DNA from: Saccopteryx bilineata | Taxonomy: Eukaryota; Chordata; Mammalia; Chiroptera; Emballonuridae | Length of the DNA: 64,000 nucleotides | Reading direction: 5' to 3' | Assembly: GCF_036850765.1 (NCBI RefSeq) | Contig: NC_089493.1 | Location: forward strand, 167,822,140-167,886,139 | Shown: one piece after another, positions 43,650 through 55,615 of the stretch | Numbering within the stretch: position 1 is the first letter of the stretch | How the letters are laid out: the number at the start of each line of letters is the position of its first letter | Notes under the pieces: generated by a model | What the model saw: the letters and a program-made list of their open reading frames with translations, nothing else | Told to the model about the DNA's origin: nothing | Database searches by the model: none | Position numbers and translations under genes: made by a program

Positions 43650-43959
43650 CTCTAATCCAGTGGTCCCCAAACCCCAGGCCGCGGACCGGTACCAGTCCAT
43701 GGGCCATTTCGTACCGGTCCACAGAGAAAGAATAAATAACTTACATTATTTCCGTTTTATTTATATTTAAGTCTGAACGATGTTTTATTTTTAAAAAATG
43801 ACCAGATTCCCTCTGTTACATCTAAGACTCACTTCTTGACGCTTGTCTCGGTCACGTGATACATTTATCCGTCCCACCCTAAAGGCCGGTCTGTGAAAAT
43901 ATTTTCTGACATTAAACCAGTCCGTGACCCAAAAAAGGTTGGGGACCACTGCTCTAACC
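43650..43959 (-). mobile_element. Non-autonomous hAT element in a SINE head
   Basis: Element 43658-43951 (294 bp), ends CAGTGGTCCCCAAACC and GGTTGGGGACCACTG. Flanks CTCTAATC (43650-43657) and CTCTAACC (43952-43959) match at 7 of 8. It is the reverse-orientation relative of 34223-34523. Confidence 0.93.
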
Positions 43960-44104
43960 AACTGAGCTACCTGACCAGGTCTGGATGAGTATTTCATAAA
44001 GTGCATTCTGATGGAACCCTATAATCAAAATATTTGGATACTGCTACATACTATAATCCTTTCTTGAAGACTCACAATGCTTACGAGTACAGTAAAAAAT
44101 ATGG

Positions 44105-44490
<386 letters not shown>

Positions 44491-44639
44491 GGAAATTGTC
44501 AGACATAGTTTTCCGAATATATTTGACCATTAAATTCCCCTCCCCTGCCCTGCTATACTGCACCCAATAATAATCTGTAGACAGATATTCTAGAGGGCAG
44601 AGTCAGAGAAATGCTCACATAGATGTTCAGTCAGTTACC

Positions 44640-45270
44640 AGTTGTAAAGCCAGTAGCCAGGGCCACCATCACAGCTGCCTGGCCCATGCAGGTTCGCATT
44701 TGATTCGGACAGATGGTAATGAAACAATGGAACCAAGAACTAGTGGGCCATTAGCTTTAATCCTAGCTTGCACCTGGCGGGCAAGAAATACACACAGTGG
44801 GAAAATACTTCCCTTTCCATTCAGGGCTCCCAAAGTCACTGACTCATCTGAGTTTCCTAGAATCAAAGTTTCTACCTCACCAGCCTTATTCACCTCTGTT
44901 CCCCATCTCCTTCTCTCTATACAAACTCTGCACAAACTGGCTTCTCCTTCAGCACTCCGCCATCTTGGCTGCTTCTCCTCTCCTCCACGTGGCCTTTCTC
45001 TGCTCTCCTCCCTAATGCTAATCTCAGGAACTGAGAGAGAGCAAGGTCCCAGTCTGCCCCATTTTATAGTGTAGAAATCAAAGCCTTTAATCCAATATAC
45101 AAACAAGGAAGTCTCTGATACAAAGTCACTTAGGGTGGGAAAGGCATAGACTTAAAACTAAGCCTTATGGTATAACAACCCTGCCTACTTACAGTCTGTT
45201 CCCCACACCCAATGCAAACAATAAGCAAGCAAACCTATATATATCATATTTACAAACTTATTTGACCAAC
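44640..45270 (-). repeat. LTR-X copy, antisense
   Basis: Reverse complement of 20.3-20.94 kb: TTGTAAAGCCAGTAGCC at the left, CATTTGATTCGGACAGATGG, CTGCACAAACTGGCTTCTCC, ATTTTATAGTGTAGAAATC (TATA region) and TATACAAACAAGGAAGTCTC. The far right boundary is uncertain. No retroviral coding sequence adjoins it. Confidence 0.75.
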
Positions 45271-45579
45271 ACCAGTCATTTGGTTGTCTTATCATCTGAC
45301 CCAAGTCCTTCCATTGTTGACCGCCATAGTAAAATGAGAGATGTTGTAAAATGCCTTGCTGAAAACCAGTGTGGCTTGCCATTCAGGAGGGAGACAGTTT
45401 CAGTTAAATGCTATTTACCTGATTCATCCTAAATCTGCCAGGTGTGGCTTGGGTTCCCGGGATGCATGTTTTTCAGGTGTCTTGTTAAGAGCAGAACCCA
45501 GACAAATTTTGAGGCTCTCAGGGAGACCCAAAGCCAGAGGGTGGTAGCCTGTCATTATTGACAATAATGGTAGTAATTA
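45271..45579. other. Single-copy-looking sequence
   Basis: No feature recognised. Confidence 0.35.
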
Positions 45580-45860
45580 AAATAGTATTGTGATAATAGG
45601 TCACAGTTATTGAATGTTTACTGTGTGCCAGGCACATCACTCAATGCTTCCTATGAGAGACCTCACTCAACCCTCACAGGAACTGAGTAAGTTGGCAATA
45701 CTATTGTCTTTATTTTATGAATGAGGAGCTTAAAGCATCAAGAGCTTGCAAAATTTACTCAAGGGGACACGGCTAACAAGAAATGGTTTGACCCCAGAGC
45801 CCATGCACTCAACACATTCACTGTATTGTTTTTCTCACAGTCACATAGTCAACAGGCACT
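45580..45860 (+). repeat. MIR-like relic
   Basis: TTTACTGTGTGCCAGGCAC, CCTCACTCAACCCTCACAGG, CTTTATTTTATGAATGAGG and GGACACGGCTAACAAG follow MIR order. Confidence 0.85.
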
Positions 45861-46471
45861 TATTAAATGTCAACTTTGAGTATGACGTGGTATTTGGTGA
45901 AATTAAAGACACCAACTAAATAGACACAGCCCCCCTTTTAGGGACCGACACTTGATTTGTGGGAGCTTTGTAGTTTAATGAAGAGAATGCTTACCAAGCA
46001 AACAGAAGTGGGCATGAAAATAGAATCCCATGTGCCACACAAGTGGTTTCCTCAGACCTTGACAGCCAGATCTCTACGGCCTGCCCATGGGTGGCTCTTC
46101 CCTGCTATTCTCCCACTTTATCTATTCTCGCAAATTCTCTTCCCAGTCTTCATCTTCCCCTTGACCTCCACTTGTTCCCAGGGGAAACCAGTAACATCTT
46201 GGCAAACTCCCAGTTGACATCCACAGCACTTGGAGGTGACCTACTTTGAATGCAATGCTGGCTTTTCAGTTATATCTTCAATAAGCTGAGTTGGAAGCTT
46301 GTCAGCAGCCTTATGTCACCTGATGACTATGTCAGCTCCCTCCTTGCCTGGCTTCCTGTTTGTAAATATCCTCAGGATGCTCTTGGAACCCTGAAGGTGT
46401 AGAAAACCTGGTAAGGGAGCCAGAAAGAAAACAGGAGGAAGAAGGGCGCAGAGAAGACCCGTTACTCCCTG

Positions 46472-46512
<41 letters not shown>

Positions 46513-47479
46513 ATACCAGTAAAAAAGAAATTCTCTAAAAGGGAGAGGAACTTGCCATGAGGTGTCTCCCTACAGAACAGTTTTTGCTCCAACAAGGATG
46601 TTTGTTGTTTTAAAAATATTTTGACCCAGTCTCTTTCATCTCTCTGTCCCCTGCCCCATGCCCTTCCTTCCTGTTTGTTGCTTTTAAAGTGGTGTTCTTC
46701 TCTTCCACAGTGGTGACCTGCTGGGAGTAATAGCAGAGACATTTCCTACCCTTTGGCTCTGGTAGTCTTTTAATAATGATCCCGACCCCACCCCCTTTTC
46801 CTTTGCTGCTTTTCATAAGCATTTTCCTAAGGCAGCCAAAACGCTTCAGGTGTGTGCCCTTATGTCCTGCGAAGGTGAGCTTGTTTGAGGTTTGATTTCT
46901 CCCCTGCCCAAGGGGCTGCAGCATCCAGATTTCTGAACCATGACCTCCTTTTTTTTTTTTTTTTTTTTTTTGGACGGTGAACTGCAGCTTTGAGCTTGAT
47001 GGTATAGACTCAGAGTTTTGTCTCTCGCATGTCAGGGTAATGTTATAATATTGTGTGAGCTCATTCCTACAGGAGTTGCTCTTGGGATTCCAGGCCCTTT
47101 CGGCCCTGTGGAGTTGGGCTAAAGCTTTTAGGCAGTGATGGGGAGGGATGCTTGCCTGTTCAGCCTTGCTTGGGGCTGCGCGAGGTCATCCTTGGAGGCC
47201 TGGGCAGTTCCATGCTCCCCTCCAAGGACTGTCTCTTTAGAAGGCAAAGTTCATGTCTGCCCAAACCACCAGAAGAGATGAATTGGTTAGAGAGTCCTCT
47301 GTATGTCACTCTTCCCCAAAACATAGATTCATAATCCTGAAGTGCAGTCTAAAAATTTCCCACCAAAATACCACTACTTTTAGTGAATATGTTGAAAAGC
47401 CTAAGGCAGTGATTCCTCCCTTCTTTCCTTTCATTAATTAGTATTGAGCAAATGAGTTTATAAAATTTGTGTTTTTTGA
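45861..47479. other. Single-copy-looking sequence with (AG)n and T-run tracts
   Basis: (GA)n at 46471-46511 and a T-run at about 46949-46971. No gene recognised. The minus-strand frame 46332-46742 runs through the microsatellite and is not supported. Confidence 0.4.
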
Positions 47480-47610
47480 GTTTGCTCACTTTTATTGTTA
47501 AAAATGGTCCTGGGCAGCACCAGGTATGTGACCTGTGAAATTGCAAATTACCTTCCTGCCTGGGAAGGGCCCTTGTCATGCTAATGTTTGCTGGAGGAGA
47601 GGTTTTCATG

Positions 47611-47697
47611 CCAGAAAAGTTTTATTTATTTTTTATTTTTTTAAATTAAAAAAAAAATTTTTTTTAAGATTTTATTTATTCATTATAGAGGGGGGGG

Positions 47698-47731
<34 letters not shown>

Positions 47732-47872
47732 AGGGGGAGGAGCAGGAAGCATCAACTCCCATATGTGCCTCGACCAGGCAAACCCAGGGTTTTGAACCGG
47801 CAACCTCAGCATTTCCAGGTTGACGCTTTATCCACTGTGCTACCACAGGTCAGGCAATGCCAGAAAAGTTTT
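47611..47872 (-). mobile_element. SINE family A, antisense, first of two serial insertions
   Basis: Body 47624-47855: T/A tail, G-run and GA tract, head ..CCACAGGTCAGGC. Flanks CCAGAAAAGTTTT lie at 47611-47623 and 47860-47872 (preceded by ATG in both). Confidence 0.93.
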
Positions 47873-48261
47873 TTTTTTTTTTAATTTTTTTTATTTATTT
47901 TATTTTATTTATTTATGTTTTTTTTACAGAGATGGAGAGTGAGTCAGAGCGAGGGATAGACAGGGACAGACAGGAATGGAGAGAGATGAGAAGCATTAAT
48001 CATTAGTTTTTCGTTGCGCGTTGCGACACCTTAGTTGTTCATTGATTGCTTTCTCATATGTGCCTTGACTGTGGTCCTTCAGCAGACTGAGTAACCCCTT
48101 GCTCGAGCCAGCAACCTTGGGTCCAAGCTGGTGAGCTTTTGCTCAAACCAGATGAGCCCATGCTCAAGCTGGCAACCTTGGGGTCTCGAACCTGGGTCCT
48201 CCGCATCCCAGTCCGACGCTCTATCCACTGCGCCACCGCCTGGTCAGGCCAGAAAAGTTTT
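47860..48261 (-). mobile_element. SINE family B, antisense, second of two serial insertions
   Basis: Body 47873-48248: long T-run, GA-rich tail, head ..CCACCGCCTGGTCAGG. Flanks CCAGAAAAGTTTT lie at 47860-47872 and 48249-48261. It shares its left flank with the right flank of the previous SINE. Confidence 0.93.
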
Positions 48262-48640
48262 AAAAGAGAGGAGAAGAGTGAGAACAGAGAGAATGAAGGT
48301 GTGCATATGGAGACCAGAGGCGAGAGGCTTTTGCGAGCTTTGCTGAGACTGGTGAGGCTTTTGATTCTAGGAGAAACCAGTGAAGATTCTCCTGGTTGTG
48401 GAGCGGGAGAATGTGTCAGTGGCTTTGGGAGCTCTGACTGAATGAAAGGGAAGTGTTTTCCCTGTGTGTTGCTCATCAGCCAGTGCGAGTCTTGAATAAA
48501 GGAATGGCCCGCCAGTTTTTGGCTCCACTGCTTCTTTACCGTCTGTCTGAATCTAATGGGAACCTGCAAATGAATGGCAGCGATGGTGGCGACTACTGGC
48601 ACCATTTGGCACAGCCGCCGTGGTGGCCATTCAATTAGTC

Positions 48641-48775
48641 CATTAACTCATCATTCATCCAGTAAGCATTTGCTGAACACTTCATTGCCAGTGCTCGGTG
48701 AACAAACCAGGAAGGTCCCTGCCCTCATGAATGTTCTTGGTGCAGTGGGGGAAACTGTACAGATATAGGAAGTCA
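48641..48775 (+). repeat. Old interspersed repeat fragment
   Basis: CCAGTAAGCATTTGCTGAAC and GGTCCCTGCCCTCATGAATG are typical of an ancient dispersed repeat in mammals. I cannot name the family safely. Confidence 0.45.
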
Positions 48776-49162
48776 TCAGACCCTGGCCAGTTGGCTCAGT
48801 GGTAGAGCGTCGGCCTGTTGTGTAGGAGTCTGGGGTTTAAGTCCTGGCCAGGGCACACAGGAGAGGCACCCATCTGCTTATCCACCCCTCCCACTCTCCT
48901 TTCTCTCTGTCTCTCTCTTCCCCTTCTGCAGCTGAGGCTCCATTGGAGCAAAGTTGGCCTGGGCGCTGAGGATGGCTCTATGGCCTTTGCCTCAGGCGCT
49001 AGAGTGGCTCTGGTTGCAACAGAGTGGAGCCCCAGATGGGCCGAGCATTGCCCCCTGGTGGGCATGCTGGGTGGATCCCAGTCGGGCGCATGCAGGAGTC
49101 TGACTGCCTCCCTGTTTCCAACTTCAGAAAAATACAAAAAAAAAAAAAAAAAAGTCATCATG
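48770..49162 (+). mobile_element. SINE family C, sense
   Basis: TTGGCTCAGTGGTAGAGCG head, full body and an A-run ending near 49152. AAGTCATCA flanks both sides (48770-48778 and 49152-49160). Confidence 0.92.
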
Positions 49163-49565
49163 TGCCCACCATGAGCCCTGCCATGGAGGGAATGCTGGGG
49201 CACTGTGATGGGGAACAAGCGGGAAGACCTGGAGAAGGTGATCAGGCTGGGCTGGGTTGACCTGAGATGGTGACACTTGAGCCCAGATGCAAAGGATAAG
49301 AACCCAGCCCAGGGGAGAGCTGGCAGGGTTGGTGGAATGTTCTCAGCAGAGGGTCAGTATATGTGGAGATTCTTGGCAAAAATGAGCTTGGCACCTTGCT
49401 GAAACTGAGAAGAAGCGGGAGTGGAGAGATGGAAGTGGAGAGATAAACTCAGAGAGGGATAAGCAAGGCCCAGATGTTGAAGTCTTGTATTTTATTTTCA
49501 AAAAGGTGTATGAAATGTGCAACTAACTGCATAACATAGCTCTCTCTCTTTCTATAAAGTGGTTT
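49163..49565. other. Single-copy-looking or ancient repeat sequence
   Basis: GGAGAAGGTGATCAGGCTGG and GGAATGTTCTCAGCAGAGGG are of the kind seen in ancient mammalian repeats, but I cannot assign them. Confidence 0.35.
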
Positions 49566-50010
49566 CGAGCAAAGCAGTGTCACAGTTTATAGCAGACTTT
49601 GGAGCCATGAGATGCTTGAGTCTGAAGTCCACTGTGACCACTCCCTGCTTGGATAAACTTAGGCAATTTATTTAACCTTCTGGACCTCAGTTTCTTTCTT
49701 TCTTTATTTTTTTAGATTTTATTTATTCGTTTTTTTAGAGACAAAGGAGAGAGAGAGAGAGAAGGGGGAGGAGCAGGAAGCATCAACTCCCATATGTGCC
49801 TTGACCAGGTAAACCCAGGGTTTTGAACCAGTGACCTCAGCATTCCAGGTTGACATTTATCCCATTGCACCACCACAGGTCAGGTATCTGGGCCTCAGTT
49901 TCTACGTCTGAAATGGAGGCCACTAATAGTACCCACTTCATGGGGCCATTTTGAAGATTAAATGAGCTGACACATATATCCCGGACATAGTAAGTACTCT
50001 ATAAACATTA
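49566..50010 (+). repeat. MIR-like relic split by SINE family A
   Basis: MIR halves: 49590-49696 (GACTTTGGAGCCATGAGATG, CTTAGGCAATTTATTTAACC) and 49887-50010 (GGCCTCAGTTTCTACGTCTG, GTACCCACTTCATGGGGCC). The SINE (about 49698-49886) is antisense with flanks TCTGGACCTCAGTTTCT and TCTGGGCCTCAGTTTCT. Confidence 0.9.
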
Positions 50011-50221
50011 GCTTTTTAAAAGAAGTATTAAAATATTAAATTAGTTCTCTAGGACTGTTCTTTTTTATCCTGTGGCTTTGTGCATTCCTGGGCATACGCA
50101 CACGGCCCACAGAGATGTACAAATATAATTTTGACAGACTGTCCTGGACTGGCTTGTCTGGAGCAGCCGACCAGGCCTGAGGCAGCTTGGGGAGCTGGCG
50201 ATGCTTGGATTGTCCTGTCCA

Positions 50222-51079
50222 TCTGAGAGCAGTGGTGGAATTCAGCCGGTTCACACTGGTTCGGCAGAACCAATACCTAATTTTTTGTTGAGTTCAGTGA
50301 ACTGGTTGTTAAAATGGCACTTGTAATCAGGGTTCTCTGTAAGGTAGGCGCCTGGGCAGCCGCCCAATGTGGAAATCACAAATTTACATTCCTTACTCTT
50401 TTTTAATATTTATCTGCGCAATAGTATACGTATTCTAAGGGGCCATAGTAATGTTCATTCCATCTAATCTATCAAACACAATAATCACTAGTCTAATCAG
50501 CCTACCTCTCAAGGGATGGGATCCTACTCCTAAAGTGAGAAGATGATAAAGAATGAATCACACAGCCAATGATGCTCAGATAAAAGTGAAGAAAATTGCA
50601 AGTGAGGACGCCAATCAAGAAGCAATATGGAAATATCTTAAATAAGTTTTATTGTTTTTTGTCAGTTATTATTTAATATTTTTCATTAATATTTTACACC
50701 TTTTAAAAAAATTTTATTTATTCATTTTTAGAGAGGAGAGAGGGAGAGAGAGAAACAGAGAGAGAGAAGGGGGGAGGAGCTGGAAGCATCAACTCCCATA
50801 TGTGCCTTGACCAGGCAAGCCCAGGGTTTCGAACAGGCGACCTCAGCATTTCCAGGTTGACACTTTATCCACTGCGCCACCACAGGTCAGGCTTTCATTA
50901 ATATTTTAAAACTCTCATCACACAATCTAGTTTTGTGTACCTCTTTTATTGTTCTTATTTAAGTATTCAATGCATGACTAATAAACTACCTTTCGGTATA
51001 TTGTTTCTTTATGCTTAAAACGGTCATTAGGGCAGAGAACCAATTGTTAAGTTATTTGAATCCCACCACTGTCTGAGAG
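50222..51079. mobile_element. Non-autonomous hAT element with an inserted SINE
   Basis: Element 50230-51071. The left end is CAGTGGTGGAATTCA and the right end is TGAATCCCACCACTG. Exact 8-bp flanks TCTGAGAG (50222-50229 and 51072-51079). About 630 bp without the SINE. No transposase frame. Unlike the other hATs here, the duplication has no central TA. Confidence 0.92.
50681..50908 (-). mobile_element. SINE family A, antisense, inside the hAT element
   Basis: Body 50697-50892 with exact 16-bp flanks TTTCATTAATATTTTA at 50681-50696 and 50893-50908. The SINE is younger than the hAT element. Confidence 0.95.
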
Positions 51080-53423
51080 TATATGTCCAGGGTCTCCCAG
51101 GGCCAAGTGTGGGCTTCATCAACCTGGAAGCCTGCTGTTTCTTTATTTCCTCAGATGTGAGGGACTTTTGGCTGAAATGCCGTGTGGTTCTGTTGGGCAA
51201 TGGGAGTTCGTTTCAGTTTGGCCAACATTTACTGGTCATCACCTACAGTGTTCAGGTATGGTGCTAGGTGCTAGCGATTGGTGCAGGATTGAGCCTGCTC
51301 ATTACCTGGAGGAAGGTACCATTTCATCAGGAAGTCAAAGTCATGAACGCATAATTCCAGTTTTAACTAGTCAGATTGGAGACCATGGGATCAGAGGAAG
51401 GGGCTTTGATTCAAACTGTGCCTTCAGTGAGATCCTCCTAGAGGAAGTGATACCTAGGTGAGTCATGAAGAATAGTAAGCGTTAACTGAAGATGGGAAGG
51501 GCTTTGTAGAAGGTAGGAAGACCTCGCAAAGCCTGTGGAGGGGGAAGCAGTGTGGCGAGTGAGGGGCACTTCTAGCAGTTTGAAGACAAAGGAGGAGAGT
51601 ATAGTGTGGAGGCGGCAGCTGCAGCTGCAGCGTGGGGCGGGGCTATGCGCCTTCTGGGGGACTGTGGGATGGAGCCCATGGGCCACGGACCACTACAGGA
51701 TCCTGGGCAGGGAGGTCTGAGGAGCAGAGTGGAGCGTAGACTTGGAGATGGGGGTGGGGCAGTAATGTGCCACAGCAAGAAAGACTTATCAACAGGCTGT
51801 GGCTCTAGTCCAAGTGGGAGATAATGAGGGCGGAAATAAGGCTGTAGTGGTAGGTATGGAGAGGAGGGACGGAACAGAGACAAACTGGAAGGAGCTGTGG
51901 GCGGGCCGTGGTGGAGAAAGGCTCCATGGGAAACAGGGCTCATGGCGACGGGCTTTCAGGGCTGTTGCGACCTGGGGCGCTGACTCTGCTCCCCCCACTG
52001 CCCTCTAGGTGGTATGTCCTGCTAGCTGAGTTTGCTTCATGGACCAGGAGATCCCCAAGCTGGCAAACATTTTCTTAAACAGAAGCATGGAATTTCAGGG
52101 TAAATTCTTTTGGATTGCTGACGTATGCTTTTGTGTGTGTGTGTATGTGTGTGTGTGTTTGTGTGTGTTTATTTAAAAGACAGTGACATATAAAAATTCA
52201 GTCTCCTCAATTTTGATGGGATCCTTGAGGAAGACTGTCACCATGTTAGTTGCTTGTGAAAACCTGGGAATCCAGGAGTGGAGAGGGACGAGGAAAAGAT
52301 ATGCCGCATCTGCTCCTACTCTGTGTCCACTTGGCCCCTAGCAAGTTTTATAACCTTGACTGAGGACAGTGTGCACTTCTAGCAGGTACCTTCTTCCAGT
52401 CAAGACTGTAACTCCTGGCAAGCCCGCTCTGTCATATCCTCCTGATTCCCACTGATGATATGTCCAGGCGAGTGGTTTTCCCGAGTCCTATTGCAATTTT
52501 ATAACACTCGGTAGCAGGTATAATACATTTACAACATACTTGGTTATCTGGATTATCTTCTTCAGCCTGTTCTCCCTCGAGGAGGCTGCCAGTCACCATC
52601 ACAGCGCATGAACTGTGGCTCTGAGAGGTTAAATAACCCACTCAGCTCCAGGCTAGTGGAGGGGGCTCTGGAATCAAACCTGCGTTATCTGGACTGTTAC
52701 AGAATGTTTTCCCATCAAACTGAGTTGCACTTTCTGTTATGGAGACCAGTAGGGGACAACTTCTGTTTGGCATCTTCTTGGGAAGGGATAGGATGAGTGG
52801 AAAACTCCACTGTCAAATCCACGGAATCCCAAAAGTTTGCATCCTGCACTCTCCTGTCCTTCCTGCTGCCCGTGAAGCCCATCCTGCTTGTCCCACCCTG
52901 GCGAGACTTGAAATCTGATCTCTGAGCTGACATGACGGGGTGGCGTGAGAAGTATGTATTATGTTCTTGTTATTTAATAAAGCGGGTGTTGTTCCGCACT
53001 TGGCAATGCGGCCAAGTCCCTGTTCTAGCAGGTGGTGGGTAACTGGACCCAAGCCCCCTGATCTTCACTCAGGAACTCCCTGGTCCAGCCTTTGATATCA
53101 GAACAAGAGGAGAAAACAGTGACACAGGACACTTCCCGTCCCAAAGGGGATGCGATACAGGACACCTGAAACAACAGGCAGAAGAAAAGCTTCGCGGGAG
53201 CTGCTTCAGGAGCGCTGCCCTCAGCCTGCCCTCCACCAGGCAGCTGAGGCCTGGGGAGGAGCGGGCTGGGCCAGCCGTTCCGTGAAGTCCAGCTCAGTGG
53301 ATTATCACGTGTCCTCTATGAGCTGGGGACAGGCTTGGCCCTTGTACCCCAGCTCCTGCCTCCTGAAGGGTGTGATCCAGTGATGGAGACTGACAAGCAT
53401 GCAGGCAATAAAAATTAGTTTGA
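51080..53423. other. Single-copy-looking sequence
   Basis: About 2.3 kb. GC-richer at 51600-51990 with frames on both strands but no domain or CpG-island-like density. (GT)n at 52132-52170. Segments near 51220-51330 and 52600-52690 may be MIR/L2 relics. No gene recognised. Confidence 0.4.
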
Positions 53424-53424
53424 G

Positions 53425-53638
53425 GAGGTTTAATTAAAAAAAAATTCCCTTTATTAATTTTTAGAGAGAGAGGGGAATGGAGGGAGAGGGAGCGAAACTT
53501 GGATCCTCTGCTCTGCATATCCATTCACTCGCTGGCTGACTCCTGCACGTGCCCTGACCTGGGGTCGAACCCACAGCCCTGGCATGTCAAGACAGCACTT
53601 CATCCACTGTTACTGGGCCAGGGCCATGAGGTTTAATT
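53425..53638 (-). mobile_element. SINE family D, antisense, first of two serial insertions
   Basis: Body about 53440-53624, with head ..CTGGGCCAGGGCC. Flanks GAGGTTTAATT lie at 53425-53435 and 53628-53638. Confidence 0.88.
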
Positions 53639-54024
53639 TAATTTAATTTAATTTTTCCAAAGTGAGTAGCGGGGAGGCAGAGAGACAGACTCCCGCATGC
53701 ACCTGACTGGGATCCACCCGGCATGCCCACCTGGGGGCGATGCTCGGCCCCTCTGGGGTGTCGCTCTGTTTCATCCAGAGCCATTCTAGCGCCTGAGGCA
53801 GAGGCCACAGAGCCATCCTCAGCACCCAGGCCAACTTTGCTCCAATGGAGCCTTGACTGCGGGAGGGGAAGAGAGAGACAGAGAGGAAGGAGAGGGAGAG
53901 GGGTGGAGAAGCAGATGGGCGCTTCTCCTGTGCGCCCTGGCGGAGAATCAAACCCAGGACTTCCACATGCTGGGCCAATGCTCTACCACTGAACCAGCTG
54001 GCCAGGGCCCATGAGGTTTAATTT
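53625..54024 (-). mobile_element. SINE family C, antisense, second of two serial insertions
   Basis: Body 53640-54009. Exact 15-bp flanks CATGAGGTTTAATTT lie at 53625-53639 and 54010-54024. It shares the middle flank with the previous SINE. Confidence 0.95.
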
Positions 54025-54681
54025 TTAATAGAGAAAGGTGAAGGGCTGTGGGAACCCAGATGAAGGGTTCCTAAATTATTTTGGAAAAGTCAGAGAAGCT
54101 TCCTAAAGGAAGAGGAGTCTAGGTTGGGACTTGAAGGATGAATAGGAGTTTGACCAAGCAAAGGTACAGAGGCTCCAAATGTCTATATTGAAAAGAAAAA
54201 GGAAAGCTTACACTTAAGACTTTTAATTAAAGTAGAAAATTAAACTTTAGTGCTAGGCTTATCTCCATCTTTCCCCCAATTCTCCAGCTCATAGTTATTA
54301 GAGGGATCATATTGGGAGGTGGAGACAGGTGGAAAGGGCTGATATTTGAATGATTGTCTCTGGGCCAGATCTATGCAAATTAGGCTATTTTCTACAAAGT
54401 AAAATGCCTGGAAGCAAGAATTCCAGATTAAAATCATCCAACATTGTTTTGACTTTTTTAAAACTGATGCACAGCCAATTAGTAATCCAATTCTGGGCAC
54501 TGAAAGGTACCAGTTTGAGACTGTCACAAGTCCAAGCGTGTTGTTTTATTCAGTGGAAATACAGAAAGTCTAGGAGTTTGGATAATTTAGTCATAATCTT
54601 GACACTGCCAGAGACTATCCATATGATCTTGGATAAATCACTTCACCCAAAAATGAGAAAGAGAAAGAGAACTTTGAACTC
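54025..54681. other. Single-copy-looking sequence
   Basis: Opposed frames at 54240-54527 and 54350-54721. No domain recognised. A segment at 54590-54650 is loosely MIR-like. Confidence 0.35.
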
Positions 54682-55031
54682 TGACTTTTTGTTTATTTGT
54701 TTGATTTTCTTTTTTAAATGAGAGGAGAGGAGATAGTGAGATAGACTCCCACATGTGACCCGATCAGGATCCACCTAGCAACCCCTGTCTGAGGCCGATG
54801 CTTGAATCAACTGATTATTTTTAGTGCACGAGACTGCTGCGCTGGGACCAACCAAGTGGGCCCAAAGCAATCAAGCCACTGCTACAGGAGGGGAAGCAGA
54901 AGAGAAGGGGAAGAGAAGTAGATGGTTGCTTCTCCTGTGGGCCCTGACCGGGGATCGACCCCAGGACATTCATATGCTGGGCTGACGCTCAATACACTGA
55001 ACCAACTGGCCAGGGCTGACTTTATTTATTT
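54682..55031 (-). mobile_element. SINE family C-related variant, antisense
   Basis: Body about 54700-55016, with a head ..GAACCAACTGGCCAGGGC and a different internal body from family C (GCCACTGCTACAGGAGGGG). It shares that body with the copy at 59.4-59.7 kb. Flanks begin TGACTTT on both sides. Confidence 0.82.
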
Positions 55032-55440
55032 ATCCACCCATCTATTATTTTATTCTGCCCCCACCCAACTTTTTATTTTGTAACTAAAATCTAAAGAAAA
55101 ATTATATGACTAGAACAGTGCAATATGTGGGTGTAGACATATACCAATGTATTTATTTTGCTGAATGATTTGATAGTAAGTTGCAGACACCATGACATTG
55201 CCCTCCTAAAGTCCTGTTGCATTGTGTATATTTGTATTCTCCTACCAACCAATGCTGGTGTTATCACACTTGGAAAATTTAACAGATATGATACTATGTT
55301 ATCAGATACCATACTATAATGTGTAGTCCAATATTAAAATTCCCCTTATTGTCTCAATCTTGTCCTTGTGGGGTCTAAAAAAAGTTACTTATCCTTCCAT
55401 TTAAATTCTTCTAGCTGAGCTAGTAATCAAACGAATGAGA
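55032..55440. other. Single-copy-looking AT-rich sequence
   Basis: No feature recognised. Confidence 0.35.
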
Positions 55441-55615
55441 CAGATTTTTAAAAAAGATTTTATTCATTTTAGAGAGGAGAGAGAGAGAGAAGGGGGGAGG
55501 AGCAGGAAGCATCAACTCCTGTATGTGCCTTGACCAGGTAAGCCCAAGGTTTCAAACCAGCAACCCCAGGATTTCAGGTTGACACTTTTATCCACTGCGC
55601 CACCACAGGTCAAGC
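55441..55615 (-). mobile_element. SINE family A, antisense
   Basis: GA tract, CATCAACTCCTGTATGTGCC, head ..CCACCACAGGTCAAGC. AGACAGATT flanks both sides. Confidence 0.9.

Larger units (their letters stand above)
42775..43981 (-). mobile_element. SINE family D split twice (chimeric retroposon and hAT element)
   Basis: Antisense pieces 42775-42907, 43619-43657 and 43952-43981 join into one SINE: tail (AG)n, CCTGATCAGAATC, CATAACCTTGGTGTATCAGG, then CAACTGAGCTACCTGACCAGG. Two later insertions lie inside. Confidence 0.92.
47480..48640 (+). repeat. LTR-X copy, sense, split by two SINEs
   Basis: The 5' part (about 47480-47623) has GTTAAAAATGGTCCTGGGCA, comparable to 20227 onward. The 3' part (48250-48615) has GGCTTTTGATTCTAGGAG, GAAGATTCTCCTGG, CTTGAATAAAGGAATGG (a polyadenylation-like signal), TTACCGTCTGTCTGAATC and GCGACTACTGGC, matching 20700-20935. 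Internal retroviral genes are absent. Confidence 0.7.
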
